A stretch of DNA of 64,000 nucleotides, from NCBI GenBank assembly GCA_910578505.1, contig CAJTPV010000011.1:16662-80661 (forward strand). Reading direction: 5' to 3'. The position numbers and the translations under genes were made by a program. Source of the stretch: an uncultured Oscillospiraceae bacterium. GTDB taxonomy: Bacteria; Bacillota; Clostridia; Oscillospirales; Oscillospiraceae. Below the pieces are notes generated by a model. The model was given only the letters and a program-made list of their open reading frames with translations. It did not search any database and had not been told where the DNA came from. Positions within the stretch are counted from its first letter, which is position 1. Each line of letters starts with the position of its first letter. Positions 26,051-33,318 of the stretch are shown here, piece after piece.

Positions 26051-26761
26051 TTAACCGAACAGCGGTCGCGGCTTGGGAGGCCCCTTCTGTTCCGGTAGAT
26101 CGAAGTATTTCTCCTGTAACCGCATCGGCAGCACCTCAGATAATCGCCCGGCCAGCTCCGCCGCCACCCGTTCCTCTGCGGTGGTCAGCCACACCGGCAG
26201 GCCGCTCAGTTCACTCAGCTGTTCTGTTAGACCCAATCCGTGCAGAACGGTTTCCGATGTTGTCTCGTGGGCAAGGTTCGTGTTGTTCACGATGTCCGTA
26301 AAGGGCAGGGCGCAGGCGGCCTCGATCTCCCGCATCACCTCCAGCGCCTCCTCCGGCGTCCGGGTCAGCGGCCTGCTGAAGTTGGCCACAAACACCATGC
26401 GGTAGTCGCCCTCCTCCCGGATATACGGCACGTACCGCCCCAGGGCGTAGGCCCCCCGGTCGTCGCCGCCGATGTCCATCACCGCGTACAGACTCCGGTC
26501 CTCCACCAGCCGGTACGCCTCCGCCGGAAGTGCCGGTAAATCCACGTTGGAGTTGGCGAACTGAGGCGAGATCAGGTCCACACCGGCCTCCGCCAGCTCC
26601 CTTGCGCTGTCCGCCGTGCGAAAGTACGGATTGACGATGTCCAGGTCCGCAATAGCCGTCTTTTTCCCCTCGCCCGCCAGACGCAGCGCGTAGTTGACCG
26701 CGATATTGGTTTTGCCGGAGCCGTAGTGGCCCGCGAAAAGCGTCACGCGTTTATGTTCCAT
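26051..26761 (-). CDS. P-loop ATP-binding protein (MinD/ParA-like)
   Basis: 236 residues. Walker A GHYGSGKTN near the N-terminus, an ADLDIVNPYF switch-like motif and MDIGGDD as Walker B. It belongs to the SIMIBI/MinD-like class, but no partition or flagellar partner is nearby. Its place between the acyl-CoA ligase/GNAT genes and the VOR genes suggests a maturation or insertion role, which is inference. Start at 26761 (MEHKRV) follows GAGAGG. Confidence 0.7.
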   Translation of the reverse strand: MEHKRVTLFAGHYGSGKTNIAVNYALRLAGEGKKTAIADLDIVNPYFRTADSARELAEAGVDLISPQFANSNVDLPALPAEAYRLVEDRSLYAVMDIGGDDRGAYALGRYVPYIREEGDYRMVFVANFSRPLTRTPEEALEVMREIEAACALPFTDIVNNTNLAHETTSETVLHGLGLTEQLSELSGLPVWLTTAEERVAAELAGRLSEVLPMRLQEKYFDLPEQKGPPKPRPLFG

Positions 26762-26773
26762 AATACCTCTCAA

Positions 26774-27256
26774 TCAGCCGGACTGCAAGTCCTTTTTCAT
26801 AATTTCATATACTAAAATTATGCCATTGCCCACCGGGTATTGCTCATGCTTCACAGTCTGATACCCGCAGCGCTCATAAAACCGGCTTGCGGGGAGCGAG
26901 GCGTCTACCTCAGCAGTCGGACTGCTTTTCCTGATTTCCTGCTCCAGACGCTCCATGATGACCCGTCCATACCCTTTGCCCCGTTTCTCCGACGCGACGT
27001 ATACCCGCGTGATGTGCTCCTGGCAAAAACTGCCGGTACCAAGCAGAGCGCCGCCATGCTCCAGCACATACACATTGCCCGCCTGGATATCCTGGGCAAT
27101 ATGTTCCAAGCTGTGAAGCGCGCAAAAGAAATTTACAATCTCATCCCGGTAATACAGGGGGTAGACCGCCGAAATACACTTCTGGACCAGCCGGAAGATA
27201 TCCTCCGCCTGTCCTGCCTCCGCACGCCTGAAAACCAGCCTATTCTCCTCCGGCAT
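26774..27256 (-). CDS. GNAT family N-acetyltransferase
   Basis: 160 residues. The acetyl-CoA pyrophosphate loop VASEKRGKGYGRVIM and the C-terminal SRFYERCGYQ are visible. Its first base overlaps the stop of the acyl-CoA ligase gene, so the two are translationally coupled. The substrate is unknown; lysine acetylation of the ligase is a possible role, as in acetyl-CoA synthetase control. Confidence 0.8.
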   Translation of the reverse strand: MPEENRLVFRRAEAGQAEDIFRLVQKCISAVYPLYYRDEIVNFFCALHSLEHIAQDIQAGNVYVLEHGGALLGTGSFCQEHITRVYVASEKRGKGYGRVIMERLEQEIRKSSPTAEVDASLPASRFYERCGYQTVKHEQYPVGNGIILVYEIMKKDLQSG

Positions 27257-29529
27257 TACAGCTTATTTCTCATGATCTTGCCGCTGATGGTCTTGGGCAG
27301 CTCATCTTTGAACACCACGATTCTCGGATATTTATACGGCGCGGTGTGCTGCTTGACATAGGTCTGGATCTCCTTTTTCAGCTCCTCCGTGCCCTCCTTG
27401 CCGGGCACCAGCACGATGCTGGCCTTGACCACCTGCCCGCGAATCTCATCCGGCGCGGCGGACACGCCGCACTCCAGCACATAGGGCAGCTCCATGATGA
27501 CGCTCTCGATCTCGAAGGGCCCGATCCGGTAGCCGCTGGACTTGATGACGTCGTCCGCCCGGCCCACGTACCACAGGTACCCGTCCTCGTCCTGCCACGC
27601 CACGTCCCTGGTGTGGTACAGCCCGTCGTGCCAGACCTCCCTGGTCTGCTCCTCCTCCCGGTAGTAGCCGGAGAACAGGCCGCAGGGCGCTTCCCCGTTT
27701 TCGTCCGCCCGGATGCAGATCTCCCCGTTCTCGCCGGGGGCCACCGGGTTGCCGTCCGTATCCACCAGCACCAGGTCATAGGTGGGGATGGGCTTGCCCA
27801 TGGAGCCGATCTTCTGCTTGTTGCCCACCAGGTTGCCGATGGTCAGGGTGGTCTCCGTCTGGCCGAAGCCCTCGTAAATCTGTAAACCGGTCTGGGCCTC
27901 GAACTGGCGGAAGACCTCCGGGTTCAGGGCCTCGCCGGCGGTGGTGGCGTGCTTGATGCTGCTCAGGTCGTACTGACGCAGGTCCTGCTTGATGAACATG
28001 CGGTACATGGTCGGCGGCGCGCAGAAGGTGGTGATGTTGTACTTGGCAAACAGCGGCAGGATGTCCCCCGCGTCAAACCGGTCGAAGTCGTAGGTGAAGA
28101 TGGCGCCCTCGCACAGCCACTGGCCGTACAGCTTGCCCCACAGCGCCTTGCCCCAGCCGGTCTCGCTGATGGTGAAGTGCAGCCCCTCGGCGTGGACGCA
28201 GTGCCAGTATTTGGCGGTGATGTAGTGGCCCAGGGCGTACTTGTAGCTGTGGGCGGCAATCTTGGGGTAGCCCGTGGTGCCGCTGGTGAAGAACATCAGC
28301 ATCGGGTCGCTGCCGCAGGGGGCGTCCTCGGCCCGGTCGTACTTGCTGCGGTACATGGTGTACTCGCTGTCAAAGTCGTGCCAGCCCTCCCGCTGGCCCC
28401 CCACCAGCATTTTCAGCTTCAGGGTGGGGCTGTCCTTCTCCGCCAGCTCCACCTGACGGGCCACGTCGCCGTCCGCCGTACACACGATGGCGCTGACCCC
28501 GGCGGCGTTGAACCGGTAGCTGAAATCGTGGTCCTGGAGCTGGTTGGTGGCCGGGATGGCGACAGCGCCTAGCTTGTGCAGGCCCAGAATGGCGAACCAG
28601 AACTGATAGTGCCGCTTCAGCACCAGCATCACCCGGTCCCCCCGCTGGATGCCCAGGGCCTTGAAGTAGTTGGCCGCCCGGCTGGAGGCCCGGCTCATGT
28701 CCTCAAAGGTGAACCGCCGCTCGTTCTTGTCCCGGTCCAGATGGAGCATGGCCAGCTTGTCGGGATACTTGGCCGCGATGGCGTCCACGCAGTCAAAGGC
28801 GAAGTTGAACCGGTCCGCGTTGGGGAAGGTCAGGGACTGCAAGACCCCCTGGGGGTCCTCCACAGCGCTGATGAAGTCCTTGCACACGTACTCCTCGCTG
28901 GTCCGGGCCTGGACGATGGACTGCCGGACCGCCTTCTCGTCCGCCTTCTCGCCGGAGATGACCACTGCGCAGAACTCGCAGGGCTTCCCGCCGACGGCGA
29001 TCATGCCGTGGGGGGTGGAGGAGTTGTAGAGGATGCTGTCCCCCTCCTCCAGAATCTCCGTGTGCTCGCCCACCTGCACCCGCAGCTGCCCGGAGAGAAT
29101 GATGTCGAACTCCTGGCCCGCGTGGGTGGTCAGATGGATGGGCCGGTGCTGCTGGGCCTCGTCGTAATCGTAGGTGACGTAGTAGGGCTCCGCCAGCTTG
29201 TTGCGGAAGAAGGGGGCCAGGTTGCTGATCTCGATGCCCGGCTCCTTGGCGGTCTGCTGGCCCTGTCCCCGGCGGGTGACGGTGTAGCTGCTCAGGTGGG
29301 CGCTGTGTCCCTCCAGGAGGTCGGTCAGGCCGATGCCGAAGGCCAGGGAGCACTTGTGGATAAAGGTAAAGGGCAGGTCGGTCCTGGCGGCCTCATAATC
29401 CCGGTACTGATCCAGCGTCAGATCGGTCTTCTGCGCCATTTCCACTTCGCTGAAGCCGCAGATGCCCCGCATCTCGCGGATCCGGAAAGCGACCTCCATC
29501 AGCTGGGTATTGACATTTGTTGTGTCCAT
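27256..29529 (-). CDS. XRE HTH - cupin - AMP-forming acyl-CoA ligase fusion
   Basis: 757 residues in three parts. Residues about 12-75: XRE-type helix-turn-helix (REMRGICGFSEVEMAQKT). Residues about 130-195: cupin_2 barrel (HTTHAG-like QEFDIILSGQLRVQVG). Residues about 235-757: ANL-superfamily ligase with P-loop FFTSGTTGYPK (413-423), GFGQTETT, YHTRD and the A10 Lys in PKTISGKIMR. It should activate a carboxylic acid, probably an acetate-like or branched short-chain acid, to its CoA ester. The first two modules are those of cupin regulators, so sensing may be built in. A T-box leader and own promoter precede it; GAGGAACG is the ribosome site. Confidence 0.88.
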   Translation of the reverse strand: MDTTNVNTQLMEVAFRIREMRGICGFSEVEMAQKTDLTLDQYRDYEAARTDLPFTFIHKCSLAFGIGLTDLLEGHSAHLSSYTVTRRGQGQQTAKEPGIEISNLAPFFRNKLAEPYYVTYDYDEAQQHRPIHLTTHAGQEFDIILSGQLRVQVGEHTEILEEGDSILYNSSTPHGMIAVGGKPCEFCAVVISGEKADEKAVRQSIVQARTSEEYVCKDFISAVEDPQGVLQSLTFPNADRFNFAFDCVDAIAAKYPDKLAMLHLDRDKNERRFTFEDMSRASSRAANYFKALGIQRGDRVMLVLKRHYQFWFAILGLHKLGAVAIPATNQLQDHDFSYRFNAAGVSAIVCTADGDVARQVELAEKDSPTLKLKMLVGGQREGWHDFDSEYTMYRSKYDRAEDAPCGSDPMLMFFTSGTTGYPKIAAHSYKYALGHYITAKYWHCVHAEGLHFTISETGWGKALWGKLYGQWLCEGAIFTYDFDRFDAGDILPLFAKYNITTFCAPPTMYRMFIKQDLRQYDLSSIKHATTAGEALNPEVFRQFEAQTGLQIYEGFGQTETTLTIGNLVGNKQKIGSMGKPIPTYDLVLVDTDGNPVAPGENGEICIRADENGEAPCGLFSGYYREEEQTREVWHDGLYHTRDVAWQDEDGYLWYVGRADDVIKSSGYRIGPFEIESVIMELPYVLECGVSAAPDEIRGQVVKASIVLVPGKEGTEELKKEIQTYVKQHTAPYKYPRIVVFKDELPKTISGKIMRNKL

Positions 29530-29590
29530 AAGACGTTCCTCCTGGAAAATATAGTATGTGTTTGTGAAGCAGGGGCCAGGGCCAGGAAAA

Positions 29591-29880
29591 GGAAAAAGCC
29601 CGCCTCAAAGAGAAAATCTTTGAGACGAGCCATTGTTCGACAATGTACCCGCGGTACCACTCAAATTGCGCCTCTCAGCGCCGCCTTCAGGCTCCAGCAA
29701 GCCCTATGCACTAACGCGGCAGTAACGGGAGGCGTCTACTAATCCAGAGGATATTCGGGCCTCCAGCTCGGAAGGGATGGGACCATGAGCCCGCCGCTGC
29801 CGGACTTCCACCAGTGCCCGGCTCTCTGCAAGCGGACGGAACTCGTCCGTCTTCGTCATCGCTTTTCTATTCACTTCTCC
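29591..29880 (-). ncRNA. T-box riboswitch leader
   Basis: Minus-strand leader with the T-box antiterminator core GAGTGGTACCGCGG (29649-29662), a stem I bearing the AGAGAG bulge and the GGTGGAAG distal loop (about 29800-29826), and a terminator stem GCTCGTCTCAAAG / CTTTGAGGCGGGC followed by TTTTT (29594-29630). The RNA reads through when bound to an uncharged tRNA. The specifier lies in the segment at 29779-29791; CTC (Leu) or ATG (Met) fit best, GTC (Val) and ATC (Ile) are not excluded. It controls the fusion gene and probably the genes behind it. Confidence 0.88.
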
Positions 29881-29883
29881 TGC

Positions 29884-29912
29884 ACTCTACACCTTTTCTC
29901 CCTGTTTGTCAA
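29884..29912 (-). promoter_or_regulatory. Promoter of the T-box operon
   Basis: On the minus strand perfect TTGACA (29907-29912), 17-bp spacer, TAGAGT (29884-29889). The transcript would start near 29877, just at the 5' end of the T-box. Confidence 0.8.
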
Positions 29913-29957
29913 GACTTTTTTCATGATGCCAGCAATTTTGTTGGCACTGATGCCGGC

Positions 29958-31304
29958 TCAGGCATGCTCATCGCCGCTGCTTTCTAAAAACAGCAGCATC
30001 CAGCAGACCGCCAGCAAATCGGCGCAGCCGCCGGCGGACCAGTTGTGCCGGATAAATTCCGCATCCAGGGCCGCTCGGAACGCCCTGTCCGGCCGGGGGT
30101 CCCCGGACAGCGCCTGCCGCAGCTGCTCCCTGCCCAGCTGCCACTGCTGGTGCCCCGCCCTGGACATCCAGCAGGTATCCTCGGCGCGGGCCATCAGATG
30201 CAGCAAAACAATCCCGCCGGCGTCGTCCGGGGAACAGCCCTCCTCCAAAAGCGTCTTCAACAGGGGCAGCCCCACCGTCCGGACCAGCGGAAAGCCCGCC
30301 GCCGCCTCGCCCCGGACGCCGCCCACGCCGTGGGCCTGGTACAGCCGCTCCCCCGCCGTCCGGGCCGACGGGTCCCGCCGGCTGTTCTCCGCCAGCGCGG
30401 CGCACTCGCCCAGCAGCCGCTCCGCGCGCAGGGGCGCTCCCTGTCCGTACAGCCGCCCCGCCCCGCCGCACAGCAGCCCCATGGAGAAAATCGCGCCCTT
30501 GTGGGCGTTGACGCCGCCGGTGGCCCGGAGCATCGCCCGCTCCGCCTGCCGCCCCGCGTAGTTCAGCGCCTGAAACACCGCCGCTGGGGACGCGCCGGAA
30601 AAGCGGATGCCCTGCAGCGCCATGTCCCGGAACCAGGGCGTCAGCGACGAGGCGCTGCGCAGGAAGGTGTAAAAATCCATGTCCGGATGTGCGCCGGCGT
30701 TGGCCCGGTCCACCAGGCCGGGCTTAGGCGTCACGGAGACCTCATACAGCAGGCTCCGGACGGCCAGAGCGGCAGTCTGGTCCGCGAACCTGCTCTGAAA
30801 ATGCCCGCGCAGCACCGCCTGGGTCCGCCCCTGCAGCTCCTCCACCGTATGGACCCGGCGGGAGGCGCACTCCGCCGCCGGGCCGCTGCAGAGCAGGCAC
30901 CGGCGCGGGGGCAGGCCAACCTCGCTCCGGTCCAGCTTCCGCCCGTCCGGGGCCAGCACGTCCATATCAAAGAGCCGCCCCAGCCCGTCCGCCTCCTCGA
31001 TCTGACAGGCCAGCCGCTTTACCTCCCCCGCCGGCCCGTCCACCACAAAAAGCGCCTCGTTGCCGGTGGCCCTGCGGGTTTCCTCAAAATGCAGGATGGG
31101 AAAGGGCGCCAGCTGCATCCGCAGCAGCTCCAGCCCCTCCAGATACCCCTGCAGGATCAGCGCCGAGTTCTTCACCGGGCCCGCAATATTCATGGTGAAG
31201 GAGACCAGCGTCCTGTGATATTTTTCCAGCAGCGCCCGCTGGCGGAAGGCCCGGACCTCCCGTGCGTCCAGCATCTCCCGCAGGCGCACCTCTCTCAGCT
31301 CCAT
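29958..31304 (-). CDS. citXG: CitX-CitG fusion (citrate lyase prosthetic group enzymes)
   Basis: 448 residues. Residues about 1-170 match CitX (MNIAGPVKNS), the apo-citrate lyase phosphoribosyl-dephospho-CoA transferase; residues about 180-448 match CitG, the triphosphoribosyl-dephospho-CoA synthase (SVTPKPGLVDRANAGAH, MDFYTFLRSASSL, TGGVNAHKG). Together they make and attach the lyase prosthetic group. GAGAGG precedes the start, 10 bases after citC. No citD, citE or citF is in the window, so the target must lie elsewhere or be another acyl-carrier-type lyase. Confidence 0.88.
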   Translation of the reverse strand: MELREVRLREMLDAREVRAFRQRALLEKYHRTLVSFTMNIAGPVKNSALILQGYLEGLELLRMQLAPFPILHFEETRRATGNEALFVVDGPAGEVKRLACQIEEADGLGRLFDMDVLAPDGRKLDRSEVGLPPRRCLLCSGPAAECASRRVHTVEELQGRTQAVLRGHFQSRFADQTAALAVRSLLYEVSVTPKPGLVDRANAGAHPDMDFYTFLRSASSLTPWFRDMALQGIRFSGASPAAVFQALNYAGRQAERAMLRATGGVNAHKGAIFSMGLLCGGAGRLYGQGAPLRAERLLGECAALAENSRRDPSARTAGERLYQAHGVGGVRGEAAAGFPLVRTVGLPLLKTLLEEGCSPDDAGGIVLLHLMARAEDTCWMSRAGHQQWQLGREQLRQALSGDPRPDRAFRAALDAEFIRHNWSAGGCADLLAVCWMLLFLESSGDEHA

Positions 31305-31314
31305 AGCGCACCTC

Positions 31315-32358
31315 TCAGTGATGAATCAGCCGGCGGCTGTCCTGGATCCTGCGGATCACATCTGCCGCCGCCGCCGAGCGGAAATAGGCCAGCGTGGTCT
31401 CCGGCAGCAGCGCTTCCAGCGCGTCCCACCGCCCGTCGTGGATGCACTGGCGCACCGTGCTGGCGCTGATGGGCCGCCGGCCCGCCTGCCTGCGGGGCAG
31501 GATCGCGCACTCCACCCCGGCGGCGGGCAGCCGCTCCGCAAGGACCTGGTTGTACAGCGCCGTCACCCCGCTGGCCGGCTCGTCGCCCAGGTAGCGGCGG
31601 GTGATGCCCAGCGCCTGGGCGATGGAGCCGAAGACGGCGGCGTCCAGCTCCGCGTGGCTCCGGCTCACCTGCGCGCTGTCCTGCAGAAAGTAGCTGGGAA
31701 AGGTGGCGGAGGAGATGAGGTAGGGCCCCGTTTCGTGGAGGACCACGTTGTCCAGATGGGCTGTGCCCGCCTTGACCAGCTCCCGGCGGACGGCAAAGGG
31801 CACCAGGCTGGCGTCCTCGCTGACCACAAACAGGTGCAGGACGCCGCACTGCGCCGCCGCCTGCTCCGCCAGGTACTGGTGGCCCAGGGTGAAGGGGTTG
31901 GCGTTCATGACCACAGCTGCGCCGCTCCGGGTGGGCCCGCCGCATTCCCGGACCAGCCCCTGCAGGAAATTGGGGAAGCCTGCCCTGCGGTTTTCCAGAA
32001 AGCTGACCCGCCCCGGCGTCTGGGCAATGCAGTGGAAGCCCAGGTCCTGAAAGAACCTGGCGGACTCGGTCTTGGTATAGACAAACAGGTGGAGGTTTCC
32101 GCGCTGGAGCTGGACTTGCATCAGGTGGGCGACGAGCTGGTTCAGCAGCCCCTCCCCCTGGTGTTCCCTGCTGACGGCAAAGCAGCGCAGCGTGTTTCCA
32201 AAGCAGCTTCCGGTGGCAATCACACAGCCGTCGCCGTCGTACATGGCGCAGACATAGTCCAGGTTGGCGTCCCTGCGGATGCCCTCCTGCTCCAGCAGGC
32301 CGTCGATCTGCGCCTGCGCGCGCCGGTCGGCGGGAGAGACCTGGGAAATGGTATACAT
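31315..32358 (-). CDS. citC: [Citrate (pro-3S)-lyase] ligase
   Basis: 347 residues. An N-terminal GNAT-like domain (CFAVSREHQGEGL, FFQDLGF) is followed by the nucleotidyltransferase domain with VVMNANPFTLGHQYL (HxGH-type motif), FVVSED and the ISAST near the C-terminus. CitC acetylates the prosthetic thiol of citrate lyase using ATP. Start at 32358 follows GGAGG with 7-base spacing; the frame extends to 32421 without a site. Confidence 0.9.
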   Translation of the reverse strand: MYTISQVSPADRRAQAQIDGLLEQEGIRRDANLDYVCAMYDGDGCVIATGSCFGNTLRCFAVSREHQGEGLLNQLVAHLMQVQLQRGNLHLFVYTKTESARFFQDLGFHCIAQTPGRVSFLENRRAGFPNFLQGLVRECGGPTRSGAAVVMNANPFTLGHQYLAEQAAAQCGVLHLFVVSEDASLVPFAVRRELVKAGTAHLDNVVLHETGPYLISSATFPSYFLQDSAQVSRSHAELDAAVFGSIAQALGITRRYLGDEPASGVTALYNQVLAERLPAAGVECAILPRRQAGRRPISASTVRQCIHDGRWDALEALLPETTLAYFRSAAAADVIRRIQDSRRLIHH

Positions 32359-32383
32359 AGAGATGCCTCCATTCTGATCATTT

Positions 32384-33124
32384 CTAAGAGCCTGCGAAAA
32401 GGAGCCCAAGCAGCCCGCCAATCAGAATCACCTTTGGAACGCTCCATTTCGCCTTGAGCAGCAGCGCCAGCGCCAGTATGCCGATCAGAAGATTTCCCAT
32501 CACCGGCGCTCCCCCCGCCAGATAGCTGCTTTGGAACAGATCCACAAGCACCGCGCAGACCAGCTCGATGCAGACCGGCCGCACCCCCAGCATCATCTGC
32601 TTCAGAAGGGGGCTGTTTTTGAACCGCTCAAAGAAGATGGCCGCCGCCGCGCACAGGGTAAAGGTGGGCGTCAGCACGCCCAGCGGGAGGCAGGCCCGCT
32701 GGGGAAACGCCCCCCTGCAGAGCCTGCCCACGGCGGAAACAATGACCGGCGCAACCACGCATCGCACGCCGGAGAGCATCCGCTCCACCCAGACATTGTC
32801 CCGGACCGCCCGGTAGCCCACGGTGAGAAAGCTGAGCAGTACCAGCGGCGGTATGGAGATCCCCAGCACCGCCAGCACGCCGCCCGGCACACCGGCCAGA
32901 TGGTGCCCGAAGAGATAGGCCACGTTCCCGATCATCAGCCCCGGAAGGCTCTTGCCCACGCTGACGATATCCAGCAGCTCCCCGGACGTTATCTCCCCGC
33001 GCTTCTCCACAAAGTCCTTCTCGATCTGGGCCACGATGCTCCAGCCGCCGCCAAAGGTATACCAGCCGATCCGGAAGAAGTACCAGAACAGCCCCGCCGC
33101 CGTTTTCAATCTCCCGCCCGTCAT
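32384..33124 (-). CDS. Chromate transporter (CHR) family protein
   Basis: 246 residues with about six to seven membrane segments. The N-terminal RIGWYTFGGGWSIVAQIEKDFV and GKSLPGLMIGNVAYLFGHHLAG are the CHR signature. Short-chain CHR proteins usually have about 180-200 residues and act in pairs; this one is longer and alone. Physiological substrate may be an organic acid or sulfate-like anion; its place before citC-citXG raises the idea of a di/tricarboxylate link, which is inference. First gene of the operon. Confidence 0.8.
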   Translation of the reverse strand: MTGGRLKTAAGLFWYFFRIGWYTFGGGWSIVAQIEKDFVEKRGEITSGELLDIVSVGKSLPGLMIGNVAYLFGHHLAGVPGGVLAVLGISIPPLVLLSFLTVGYRAVRDNVWVERMLSGVRCVVAPVIVSAVGRLCRGAFPQRACLPLGVLTPTFTLCAAAAIFFERFKNSPLLKQMMLGVRPVCIELVCAVLVDLFQSSYLAGGAPVMGNLLIGILALALLLKAKWSVPKVILIGGLLGLLFAGS

Positions 33125-33259
33125 TCAAGCTCCCTCCTCCGTTTGCTGCTGCCGCTGAACGTCATGATACGTTGATTGCTGCAAAAAAGCAAGCCCTTCC
33201 GCAGAAAAATTTGGGTCCCCGCCTGCCGCCCGGACGATGCGGGGCGGCCTTGTTTGTCC

Positions 33260-33288
33260 TTGACACCGGCGGTTTTCCCGGTTACACT
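33260..33288 (+). promoter_or_regulatory. Promoter of GHKL kinase gene
   Basis: TTGACA (33260-33265), 17-bp spacer, TACACT (33283-33288), 30 bases before the start codon. Confidence 0.55.
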
Positions 33289-33318
33289 ATAGCAGACGAC
33301 ACAGGGGAGGGGCAGGCT

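Noticed and set aside
25725..26054. 109-codon plus-strand frame in the VOR/ATPase gap
   Set aside because: Reads through the hairpin repeat and low-complexity sequence; no ribosome site or domain.
33172..33318. N-terminal extension of the GHKL kinase
   Set aside because: Covers the predicted promoter and lacks a ribosome site; the ATG at 33319 starts directly before the first membrane segment.
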